From the NCBI RefSeq assembly GCF_006170445.1, contig NZ_VCNA01000001.1, positions 248,001 to 312,000 of the forward strand: a stretch of DNA of 64,000 bases, read 5' to 3'. Within the stretch, counting starts at the first letter, position 1. Each line of letters begins with the position of its first letter. The DNA comes from Brevibacillus dissolubilis. GTDB taxonomy: Bacteria > Bacillota > Bacilli > Brevibacillales > Brevibacillaceae. This document shows, piece after piece, positions 17,073-24,851 of the stretch. Below the pieces are notes generated by a model. The model was not told the DNA's origin. It was given only the letters and a program-made list of their open reading frames with translations, and ran no database searches. The position numbers and the translations under genes were made by a program.

Positions 17073-17417
17073 TTAGACCTCACGGAATTCGTGTACCCAC
17101 ACGCGCATCTGCGGCAACCAAGGCATACCTGGGTGCATAGACAGAATGGATTGCTTGTACTCCTCCAGGTTCTCAAAGCCTTCCTGACGGGCATGCTCAT
17201 CGGTCAATTCACCGAGTGATTGGGAATAGACGCGCTCTACCACGAAATCGCGGCCTTCGAGCGTCATGATCTCACCGATGTCAGCATAGCGGCCATTGCG
17301 GCGGGTCGCTGTCTTTTTGCCTGCCAATACTTTTTGTACGTCTTCTGGGACGGTGACCATGCGATCGATTTCACAGGTTTTTGGTGGCAGTGCGTTGTTG
17401 TCGTGTTCGGTTGTCAT
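17073..17417 (-). CDS. ASCH-domain protein
   Basis: Starting at the ATG at 17417, with ggagg correctly placed, the product has 114 residues; longer in-frame starts upstream run into the divergent promoter region and are unlikely. The sequence KKTATRRNGRYADIGEIMTL followed by VERVYSQSLGELTDEHARQE and EGFENLEEY matches the ASCH fold (PUA-like barrel; TxR and the ExxE-type motif), which binds or processes RNA or nucleotides in characterised members. The substrate is unknown. It is divergent from the P450 gene and probably cotranscribed with the DUF2269 gene. Confidence 0.75.
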   Translation of the reverse strand: MTTEHDNNALPPKTCEIDRMVTVPEDVQKVLAGKKTATRRNGRYADIGEIMTLEGRDFVVERVYSQSLGELTDEHARQEGFENLEEYKQSILSMHPGMPWLPQMRVWVHEFREV

Positions 17418-17454
17418 GGATAAATCCTCCTCTATGTTAGCTTTACTTATCAAC

Positions 17455-17484
17455 TTTACCACAAAAAACATCCCTCGGTAAAAT
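17455..17484 (+). promoter_or_regulatory. candidate promoter of the P450 gene
   Basis: TTTACC at 17455-17460 and TAAAAT at 17479-17484 have an 18-bp spacer, about 95 bp upstream of the chosen P450 start. The -35 match is weak. Confidence 0.35.
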
Positions 17485-17578
17485 CGTGTTTGCAAAAGAA
17501 CTGTTTTCAGTACGCCGTTATGGGTATATCCGGCCCTCACCTGACACAAATTACAAAGGCAAATCATTCCTAGAGAGG

Positions 17579-18790
17579 ATGATCGATGTGAACGCAACCC
17601 AAACACCCAAACGATACGCCAATATCATCCCGATGAAAGAGCTGCTTCGGGCACAAGACCAGCTCAACCCGTTTCCTGTATTAGAAAAGCTTCGCAAGGA
17701 AACGCCTGTTCGCTACGACTCCGACCGGGAATGCTGGGATGTCTTTTTGTATGAAGATGTCCACAAAATTCTACAGGACCCTGCCTCCTTCTCATCGAGC
17801 CGTGGCTTGGATCAGAAGCAAAGCAGCATGCTGATGATGGACCCGCCGCAGCATACGCAGATGAGAAACCTAGTCAGTAAAGCATTTACCCCAAAAGCGG
17901 TACAGGATCTGGCTCCCAAAATCGATGCGCTCACCCACGGCATGGTAGACGCCATGCTGACCCGTGGGGAGATCGATATCGTGGAGGAACTGGCTACTCC
18001 CCTGCCCGTTATCGTGATCGCCGAGATGCTGGGCGTGCCCGCTGCGGATAGGAAAGTATTTAAGGAATGGTCTGATATCCTCGTCAGCGGGCCGAAGGAG
18101 AATACCGACGAAGCTTTTATGGAAGTGGTCCGGGCCAAAGAGAAAGCCAGTTCGGAATTACATCACTATTTCCGCCAAATTATCGCTGATCGCCGCAGAC
18201 AGCCTCAAGACGATCTGGTCACCTCCCTGCTGCAGTCCGAAATCGACGGCGAGAAGCTGACCGAGGATAAATTGCTTGGCTTCTGCCTGCTGCTGCTCGT
18301 AGCCGGTAATGAGACGACCACCAACCTGATCACCAATGCCGTGCGCGTCTTCACGGAGTACAGCGACGTACAGGATGAACTGCGGCGTGATCCGTCCAAA
18401 ATACCGTCTGCGGTCGAGGAAGTCCTGCGCTACTACCCGCCTGTCGTAGCGATCGGCCGGACAGCGACCAAAGATCTGGAGATTCGCGGTCAGCAGATTC
18501 AGCGGGGACAGCAGGTTGTCTCGTGGATTGCTTCAGCTAACCGTGACGAACATAAGTTCGATGACCCGAATCGCTTCATCATCGGGCGCAAACCGAATGC
18601 CCATCTGAGCTTTGGCTTTGGCATTCACTTCTGTCTCGGTGCTCCGCTCGCACGGCTGGAGGCTCAGATTGCCTTAGGGGTATTGCTGGAGAAAACCAAG
18701 CAGCTGACCGGGAATCAATTGGCAACGCTCACGCCGATTCAGAGCCCGTTTGTGTATGGGGTAAAAGCGTTTCCTGTGCAGATTTCGTAG
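17579..18790 (+). CDS. cytochrome P450, CYP109B1 (YjiB)-like
   Basis: From the ATG at 17579 (gagagg just upstream; a GTG at 17588 is the alternative) the protein has 403 residues, the usual length for soluble bacterial P450s. Key motifs are the I-helix LLLVAGNETTT (oxygen activation), EEVLRYYPP (ExxR) and the heme loop FGFGIHFCLG with the ligand Cys at about 352. Along the whole length it resembles Bacillus subtilis CYP109B1, an oxidiser of fatty acids and terpenoids: MDPPQHTQMRNLVSKAFTP and VIYGLK-like VYGVKAFPV near the end. Redox partners are not encoded nearby. The gene stands alone on the plus strand between minus-strand genes. The natural substrate cannot be told from sequence. Confidence 0.92.
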   Translation: MIDVNATQTPKRYANIIPMKELLRAQDQLNPFPVLEKLRKETPVRYDSDRECWDVFLYEDVHKILQDPASFSSSRGLDQKQSSMLMMDPPQHTQMRNLVSKAFTPKAVQDLAPKIDALTHGMVDAMLTRGEIDIVEELATPLPVIVIAEMLGVPAADRKVFKEWSDILVSGPKENTDEAFMEVVRAKEKASSELHHYFRQIIADRRRQPQDDLVTSLLQSEIDGEKLTEDKLLGFCLLLLVAGNETTTNLITNAVRVFTEYSDVQDELRRDPSKIPSAVEEVLRYYPPVVAIGRTATKDLEIRGQQIQRGQQVVSWIASANRDEHKFDDPNRFIIGRKPNAHLSFGFGIHFCLGAPLARLEAQIALGVLLEKTKQLTGNQLATLTPIQSPFVYGVKAFPVQIS

Positions 18791-18885
18791 CAACATGCAG
18801 AGTGTGCAGGAAGGTTGTACGAGATCCAGACGACCATACGAACCACACGAACAGAAAAGCGACGTAAAAAGATACGTAAACACAA

Positions 18886-18935
18886 AGAAGCACTCGATCC
18901 AACCGCTGCTCATGCGGCTCTGGAGGAGTGCTTCT
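18886..18935. terminator. hairpin between convergent P450 and acyl-CoA synthetase genes
   Basis: agaagcactc (18886-18895) pairs perfectly with gagtgcttct (18926-18935), with a smaller ccgc/gcgg helix in the loop. There is no long T run on either side, so termination is inferred from position between convergent genes. Confidence 0.5.
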
Positions 18936-19015
18936 GTACATAGGGGTAAAACGGTTTTTCAAGATTTTTTACTGGGTTGCCTACTGAATGCAACTATTAC
19001 AGCTGCGTGTCTCTT

Positions 19016-20965
19016 TTACCGTACCCGTGTCGGCAACAGATTCAGCGCATCCGGATTCATCAGACTCGACATATCCCCCAGCGCCTCTCCGAGAAACTTC
19101 TGCTTGATCAATCGGCGCATGATCTTCTGTGTACGGGTCTTCGGTAAATCTTTGACCAGATGCACTTCTCCCGGCTCATACGGCTTACCAAGCATAGCGG
19201 TGATGTGCTTTTGCACGTCTGTTTGCAGCTCTTCTGGAGTGGCTGTCGTACCTGGAAGCGGGACGGCAAACACGATAATCTCCTCGCCTTTGATCGGATG
19301 CGGCACACCGATGACGGCTGATTCCAGGACAGCTGGGTGCTGGGCCACGACGTCTTCGATCTCTCCCGGCCCTGTACGGCGGCCTGATACCTTGATCACA
19401 TCGTCAGCGCGGCCCAGATGGAACCAATACCCGTCTTCATCTACCATCACCATGTCGCCTTGCCACCACATATGTTCATTCAGCGTAAAATAGGTGTCAA
19501 GATAGCGCTGGCGGTTTTTCCAGAAGCCACGCGTCTGTGCCGGCTGTGGAACGGTGAAGACGAGATAACCCGGTTGGCCTGCAGGTACAGGCTGTCCGGC
19601 ATCGTCTACCACTTGGGCGCCGACGGCTGGAGTACGTCCGAGACAGGTGGCTTTCTGCGGATGCATCATTGTCGAGGATAGGATTTCGGCGAATACCTCT
19701 GTGCCTCCGCTTCCGTTGATGATCGGGGCTTGACCGTCGCGCCAGCTGAGATACCATTCCCATGTTTCCTTGTCGATCGGCTCACCGGTATGACCTAAGA
19801 TCCGCAGATGGCTGAGGTCAGCTTTTTTGCGGAACGGTTCGGCATAGGTCTTCAGCAGACGAAGCGCGGTCGCCGGAGCACCGAAGATGGAGACTTGGTA
19901 TTTATCCAGGATCTCATAGAGTCTGCCTGGACTCGGGTGCATCGGGCTGCCTTCATAGATCAGGTACGGTGCGGCTACTGTATGTGCGGAGAACAGCGGC
20001 AGCTGGCCCATCATCCATCCGAAATCGGTAATCATAAAAAAGCGGTCATCTGGATGCGTATCGTAGATGAACATCCCCACCTCAGCCGTCTTTATGGCGA
20101 TGCCTCCATGGACGTGGACGATTCCTTTGGGATTGCCAGTCGTGCCGGATGAGTAGCTGACCATGCAGACCTCTTCCGCATCTGTCTGTACGGTGGCGAA
20201 TTGATCAGATGCAGTGCTTACGACCTCACTCCACCGATAGTCACGTCCCGCTTGATATACCGCTCCCTGCTGCAGACGCTCGGCGACGACCACCTTTTCG
20301 ACCGTTGTACAGAGGTGCATGGCTTGATCCAGCATATGCTTGAGTGGAATCGTCTGTCCGCCTCGGAAAGATCCGTCAGCGGTAACGACTGCTTTGGCTT
20401 CTACATCGTTGAGGCGCACAGCGACCGCTTCAGGACCGAAGCCCGAGAACAGCGGTACCGCAACCGCCCCCATTTTATAAATCCCATACAAAGCAATCAC
20501 CGTCTCCGCGATCATCGGCATATAGATGGCGACCCGGTCTCCCCTCGTGATGCCCAGCTCTGTGAGCGCATTGGCAAAACGGTTGGTCTCCGCGTACAGC
20601 TCAGCAAAGGTATAGCGGCTCGACACACCGTCCTCACCTTCCCACAACAAGGCCGGGCGGTCAGCCGTGTCTGGATTCAACGCCCATTTGTCCAAGAAGT
20701 TGTGGACGAGATTGATCTTGCCGTCGACGAACCACTTCGGCCATGGCATGCCTTCCGACAGATCCACAATCTGCGTATAAGGCTGGTAAAATTCAAGCCC
20801 GGCGAACTGGATGAACGAGTGCCAGAACCAGTCCAGCTCCGTCTCCGAACGGGTCAAAAGCGTCTCATAGTCAGCGATCCCATGTGTATCCATAAAACGC
20901 TTCAGATTGCTTGCAGCGAGATGTTCTTGCGTGGGTTCCCATGCGATTTGGCGGTTAGACGTCAT
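19016..20965 (-). CDS. AMP-forming acyl-CoA synthetase (acetyl-CoA/short-chain type)
   Basis: The 649-residue ANL-superfamily enzyme has the ATP-binding loop YSSGTTGNPKGIVH near 270-283, the WWQGD...DGYWFHLGRADD hinge region, the A8 motif with VSGRRTGPGEIE, and the catalytic C-terminal lysine in LPKTRTQKIMRR (about 613). The N-terminal extension (FWHSFIQFAGLEFY and WFVDGKINLVHNFLD) is as in acetyl-, propionyl- and acetoacetyl-CoA synthetases. It would activate a short-chain carboxylate through an acyl-adenylate to the CoA thioester. The A8 sequence differs from the NVAGHRLGTAEIE of acetate enzymes, so the preferred acid is uncertain. The ATG follows aaggggc. Confidence 0.85.
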   Translation of the reverse strand: MTSNRQIAWEPTQEHLAASNLKRFMDTHGIADYETLLTRSETELDWFWHSFIQFAGLEFYQPYTQIVDLSEGMPWPKWFVDGKINLVHNFLDKWALNPDTADRPALLWEGEDGVSSRYTFAELYAETNRFANALTELGITRGDRVAIYMPMIAETVIALYGIYKMGAVAVPLFSGFGPEAVAVRLNDVEAKAVVTADGSFRGGQTIPLKHMLDQAMHLCTTVEKVVVAERLQQGAVYQAGRDYRWSEVVSTASDQFATVQTDAEEVCMVSYSSGTTGNPKGIVHVHGGIAIKTAEVGMFIYDTHPDDRFFMITDFGWMMGQLPLFSAHTVAAPYLIYEGSPMHPSPGRLYEILDKYQVSIFGAPATALRLLKTYAEPFRKKADLSHLRILGHTGEPIDKETWEWYLSWRDGQAPIINGSGGTEVFAEILSSTMMHPQKATCLGRTPAVGAQVVDDAGQPVPAGQPGYLVFTVPQPAQTRGFWKNRQRYLDTYFTLNEHMWWQGDMVMVDEDGYWFHLGRADDVIKVSGRRTGPGEIEDVVAQHPAVLESAVIGVPHPIKGEEIIVFAVPLPGTTATPEELQTDVQKHITAMLGKPYEPGEVHLVKDLPKTRTQKIMRRLIKQKFLGEALGDMSSLMNPDALNLLPTRVR

Positions 20966-21099
20966 GATTTAGCCCCTTTGTGTGTTTTTTATTAATTTTC
21001 GAATTTTTGTCACACAAAGTCAATATTTGGTTGGGCGAAACTTGCCATGGCGGGACGCAAAGATATCACACCTATAAAAAAGATACGAGTTCGCGTGAT

Positions 21100-21510
21100 T
21101 TACGGACGTTTGACGAACGCTTCTTCGATAAAGTCGATGATCTCATCCAGCCGTCTCACTTTTTCAAGATCGATCCAAGCCTCCCGGTTATAGCGGGCCA
21201 TGCTGCTTGGTGATCTGTGCCGTGCGACGCCTTTTTGAATCATCTGATCTTGTATGATGTGGCCGAACTTTTGACCATCACGTTCAAAATTGTTTTTGCA
21301 ATACGAAAGCTTCAGGCACATATTGTGAATGTCCAGCTTGGCGAAAAAGCCTGTTCTGCCCTTTCGTTGATAGGCAATCCCTTGTCTGGTGGCTGGATTG
21401 TATTCCTCCATAAACTCGCCATACACTTCTTCGATGTGTTCGTGGATAAGTCTGGCCATTCTACGTTCATTGGGAGGAAAAGCGGCGACGACCTCATCAA
21501 TTTTGGACAT
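21100..21510 (-). CDS. conserved hypothetical protein, 136 aa
   Basis: The ATG at 21510 is preceded by aaaggagag. The small soluble protein has no signal peptide. It is rich in charged residues, with a tract RKGRTGFFAKLDIHNMCLKL followed by KKN-type basic residues (YCKNNFERDGQKFGHIIQDQ) in a probable central beta sheet and helical ends (WIDLEKVRRLDEIIDFIEEA). I do not recognise the family with confidence. It precedes the acyl-CoA synthetase gene on the same strand but the 134-bp gap gives little sign of an operon. Confidence 0.55.
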   Translation of the reverse strand: MSKIDEVVAAFPPNERRMARLIHEHIEEVYGEFMEEYNPATRQGIAYQRKGRTGFFAKLDIHNMCLKLSYCKNNFERDGQKFGHIIQDQMIQKGVARHRSPSSMARYNREAWIDLEKVRRLDEIIDFIEEAFVKRP

Positions 21511-21624
21511 GGTAGAATCTCTCCTTTTCAGGGGAAAAATTGGAATCTATGAACCTCTCATTTTACTTTAGCACAAATGACAGCAGATTTCGTAATCAAT
21601 TTGGAAATCTATATGAAAATACAA

Positions 21625-21652
21625 AAAAACGCCCGCAATTGACGCAGGCGTT
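21625..21652 (-). terminator. terminator of the tandem-GNAT gene
   Basis: aacgcctgcg and cgggcgtt-type arms (minus strand) at about 21629-21651 are followed by a run of Ts on the minus strand. Confidence 0.75.
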
Positions 21653-21665
21653 GTTGGGTGTTCGG

Positions 21666-22604
21666 TTACAACAGCTTTTCCATGCGGTAGACGCTTTTCG
21701 TGTCTTGTACCGCTGTGTGGCAGTGGCTTTCGATGAAGTGAATCATCGGTTTGTTCTGCTCCTCTACCACTACGATACCGTATGGGAACACATGGTCTCG
21801 GGAGGTACGTTGCAAAAACTCGGCAAGCAGGCTGATTCCCCGTCCCATTCGCTGAAACGGTCTTTTGACGTACAAGATCTTGAGCAGTGCGGTATCGTGG
21901 GACTTCGGCTGGATGATGAGCCAGCCTGCTATTTTGCCCAGATGGCGCAGCCCCAGACTATAGCGAGGGTCGATCATCTCCTCGTCGGGAAAAGGAGACA
22001 GGTCGGCCGGGTACCAGACATTCTCCCCCTGTCTGATCTCCTCCCTCTCCTCTCTCGTCAACTCCGCCCACGAAAATACCTCAAAGGAATCAGGAAAGCG
22101 GTTGTGCTTGACCCATGGCTGTTCGTATAAGAGCCGCAGCTCGCCAGACCAGACGTGGAGGGACGGCTCTGGGGGATTCCACCCCACTGCCTCGTAGAGT
22201 GAGGCGTGGGCATGGAGCTCCCGTGCCGTGGTCAAGCATTCATAGACAATCCGCTCGGCGCCTCGTTTTTGGGACTCTTCTGTGAGCTGTGAGAGCAGCA
22301 AAGTGCCGATTTTACGGGGGTCAGAACTAATGTTCGTATTCGCTAGATGATGCAGGACAACCGCCCGCAGGCTCTCCATATGATGCGCCAGTGCGATCCC
22401 AGCCACTTGGTTCCCCTGTTCGGCTCCTATTACCATCCACTGATGGGGCGAATGGACGATGGCGTTTTGGAGATGGGATGGGATCAGCGGCTGATAGAGC
22501 GCCCGTTTTTCATCAGGAATCAGCGAGATGGTGAGCAAGAGGACGGCCTCCTTTTGGGCGGAACGGGAAAACGGTAGAAGTCTACCCGTCCACCGATTTT
22601 TCAT
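21666..22604 (-). CDS. GNAT-family acetyltransferase with two GNAT-like halves
   Basis: The 312-residue protein has an N-terminal half with a beta strand before the acetyl-CoA loop (GNQVAGIALAHH, then KIGTLLLSQLTEESQKRGAE) and a C-terminal half with LLKILYVKRPFQRMGRGISL, where RMGRG is the pyrophosphate-binding R/QxxGxG/A loop. It therefore looks like a tandem GNAT protein in which the C-terminal copy has the better cofactor motif. The acceptor is unknown. The ATG lies 11 bp after the stop of the large Ig-like gene, so the two are probably cotranscribed. A terminator follows. Confidence 0.75.
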   Translation of the reverse strand: MKNRWTGRLLPFSRSAQKEAVLLLTISLIPDEKRALYQPLIPSHLQNAIVHSPHQWMVIGAEQGNQVAGIALAHHMESLRAVVLHHLANTNISSDPRKIGTLLLSQLTEESQKRGAERIVYECLTTARELHAHASLYEAVGWNPPEPSLHVWSGELRLLYEQPWVKHNRFPDSFEVFSWAELTREEREEIRQGENVWYPADLSPFPDEEMIDPRYSLGLRHLGKIAGWLIIQPKSHDTALLKILYVKRPFQRMGRGISLLAEFLQRTSRDHVFPYGIVVVEEQNKPMIHFIESHCHTAVQDTKSVYRMEKLL

Positions 22605-22615
22605 GGTTGTAATGA

Positions 22616-24733
22616 TTAGTAAGAACTCAGGGTGATCGTTTTCGTAGCACTAAGCGGATTTTTGGCAAAATCAGTTGGGCCGTTGACGACCGCTTTGAAG
22701 GTGGCCCCTGTCGGGATCGGATAGGCGGTCATCATACCAGGTGTAAACGTCAATGTGATTTTATTCTGGTCAAAAGCGACCGTGTAATCCACATTGCTTG
22801 TAAATAGATGGGCATCATTGAACGTACCGTCTTGGGAAGCGTACAGCTCTACGTATGGCGGTGTGCTCTGCGGGGTTGGGAGCGGCTCTGAGAACGGAAG
22901 CGTCAGGGTGTGATTGGCATAGCTGACCGTTCCGACTGTAGGATCGGTCTCGTCGAGAATCGTTGGGATCACTTCTTCATCGGCCACCTGACCATTGATT
23001 ATCAGCTGGGAGCTAAGTACAAAATGGGAGCTCTCGGTCATGCTGGTCTGCGGATCGAGCAACAGACCAAATGAGTTGGTCCCGATCGTAGCCAGTGATG
23101 GATCGTTCACGGACAGATTGATGGTGCCGACCGGTTGGACGTTGGACGGATTGAGTACCTGCATCGAACCAGTGCCTCCGTTATAAGAAAGGAGCTGCAT
23201 CTGATTGTCATCCCGGACAACCTGAATGAAGTTCCCGAGGCTTCTTTTATTGTAGTTATACGTAGGGGAAAAATCTGAGCTCGGCAGTGTAATTGCATCT
23301 TGTTGGTCTGCATATTCGGTATTGATATAGAGAGACGTACCTGTCGGCTGGATATGATAGGTTGATGTGATCAGCGTAAAGGAAACGGTCGTACTGTTGC
23401 CAGACTGATCGGTTGCCGTCAGGACGTACGCACCGGAATCGGAGAGGGTGTCACCCAACGCAAAGGCTACAGGTGAGCCGTTTTTGGTCAGGGTGACAGT
23501 CTGAATGTCGGTGTCTGCGCTGACTGGCGTCACAGGCTGGTCACGGAGCGAGTCGCCATTGGCTACGCCGGTGATGACTGGTGCCGTCGTGTCAGCTGGC
23601 GGTTGCGGCGGTGTTGGTGGAGTCGGTGGCGCCGGAGGCTGTGGTGGTTCCGGCTGCGGTGTGTGGAAACGAATTGAAATCGCATCCGTACTCAATTCAC
23701 TCTCAGAAGGGCCGTTTTTGGTGATGACTTTGCCTGCTTTGACGAACAGACGCAGGTCATCGCGGCTCTCTGTTGATTCGTGCTTCACTGCTCTGCCGTA
23801 GAAGCTGACGAGAAGCTGGTCATCCCCTTGTTTCTCTGTGTGCATGGTCAATCCTTCTGGGACATGTTGCATGTAGACATCGCCTGCGGCCAGATCGCTT
23901 GCGAACGTAGCGTTTTTCAAGTGGACAAGGATCGGATTCTCGATTACCCCGTCTGTCGTGGCGGATTCGCTGAAGAGATTGGAGCCAAGCTCCAGGCTCG
24001 CTTCGAGATCACGTTTGTCGTTGACGGTGATTTCAAAAGTGGCTTTTTTGCCTGAGACGCTTGCCGTGATGACGGCTGTGCCTGCCTTTTTGGCGGTAAC
24101 GATGCCGCTCGCGTTGACCGAGGCGACGGCAGGGTTGGATGATTTCCAGCTGATTCGGCTGACTTGAACCAGATGTCCTGCTTTATCGGTAGCCACGGCT
24201 TGCAGGGCCAGTGATTGGTCTGTTTCGTCACCGTATGTAAGCGATGCGTCTTGGGACAGATTGATGATGTCGACCTTCTCTACCTTGGTGTTCTTGGGAG
24301 CAAGTGTGAAGGAATCCTCATAGGTGCTGCCATCGTAGGACAGTTGGAATTTGACATTGACTTCTGAACTTTTTGGCAAAAGAGGCTGGAATTTGACCAA
24401 AGCGGTTTGGGTGTCCGCGTAATAGGTGACTGATGTGATCCGTCTCGTGGTGAGTTTTTCTTCGTTGCCGATCTGGACGGTTAGGGCGAAGTCTTTTTTC
24501 GTCGGAGGAGTAGTAGGTGCTGTTGGCAGGTGCAGGACGAGGGTACCGTTTGCTGATACGAGCAATTCTTTCTGCGTCTCGGTCGTGCTTGGGGTGACTG
24601 CTGTCTGGTCTAAGCTGTCATAAGTGCGGGTCTGTGCCGAAGCAGTCGGGAACGGGATTGTGGTCAATAGCACTGCCGTAGAAAGCAAAGCACCAGAAAC
24701 CATTCGCTTGGTTGCGTGTGGTCGATTCTTCAT
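22616..24733 (-). CDS. exported Ig-like (Big_2) repeat protein
   Basis: The 705-residue product starts with a twin-basic signal peptide (KNRPHATKRM, then a hydrophobic core to about 33). A group 2 bacterial Ig-like domain lies at about 150-240 (WKSSNPAVASVNASGIVTAK, then GTAVITAS). A Pro/Thr-rich linker covers about 358-382, followed by a second Ig-like segment (TAPVITGVANGDS) and a C-terminal SwmB/Big-like beta domain (about 600-705; HTLTLPFSEPLP, KITLTFTPG). There is no LPXTG or SLH anchor. It is a probable surface or secreted protein of unknown ligand, encoded 118 bp downstream of the cyclase-like sensor gene and immediately upstream of the GNAT gene. Confidence 0.75.
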   Translation of the reverse strand: MKNRPHATKRMVSGALLSTAVLLTTIPFPTASAQTRTYDSLDQTAVTPSTTETQKELLVSANGTLVLHLPTAPTTPPTKKDFALTVQIGNEEKLTTRRITSVTYYADTQTALVKFQPLLPKSSEVNVKFQLSYDGSTYEDSFTLAPKNTKVEKVDIINLSQDASLTYGDETDQSLALQAVATDKAGHLVQVSRISWKSSNPAVASVNASGIVTAKKAGTAVITASVSGKKATFEITVNDKRDLEASLELGSNLFSESATTDGVIENPILVHLKNATFASDLAAGDVYMQHVPEGLTMHTEKQGDDQLLVSFYGRAVKHESTESRDDLRLFVKAGKVITKNGPSESELSTDAISIRFHTPQPEPPQPPAPPTPPTPPQPPADTTAPVITGVANGDSLRDQPVTPVSADTDIQTVTLTKNGSPVAFALGDTLSDSGAYVLTATDQSGNSTTVSFTLITSTYHIQPTGTSLYINTEYADQQDAITLPSSDFSPTYNYNKRSLGNFIQVVRDDNQMQLLSYNGGTGSMQVLNPSNVQPVGTINLSVNDPSLATIGTNSFGLLLDPQTSMTESSHFVLSSQLIINGQVADEEVIPTILDETDPTVGTVSYANHTLTLPFSEPLPTPQSTPPYVELYASQDGTFNDAHLFTSNVDYTVAFDQNKITLTFTPGMMTAYPIPTGATFKAVVNGPTDFAKNPLSATKTITLSSY

Positions 24734-24851
24734 GAGATACCTCCGTAGAAACTTTTCATTGTATTTAAAATGCAGTAGTAAAATATACCTAATTCTACGC
24801 GATTAGATGCATGCACATCAACATGTTTTTCATAAATGATCTCCTCCCCGC

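Noticed and set aside
17486-17578. 31-residue N-terminal extension of the P450
   Set aside because: No ribosome binding site at the upstream start, and the extension overlaps the divergent promoter region; relatives begin near the ATG at 17579.
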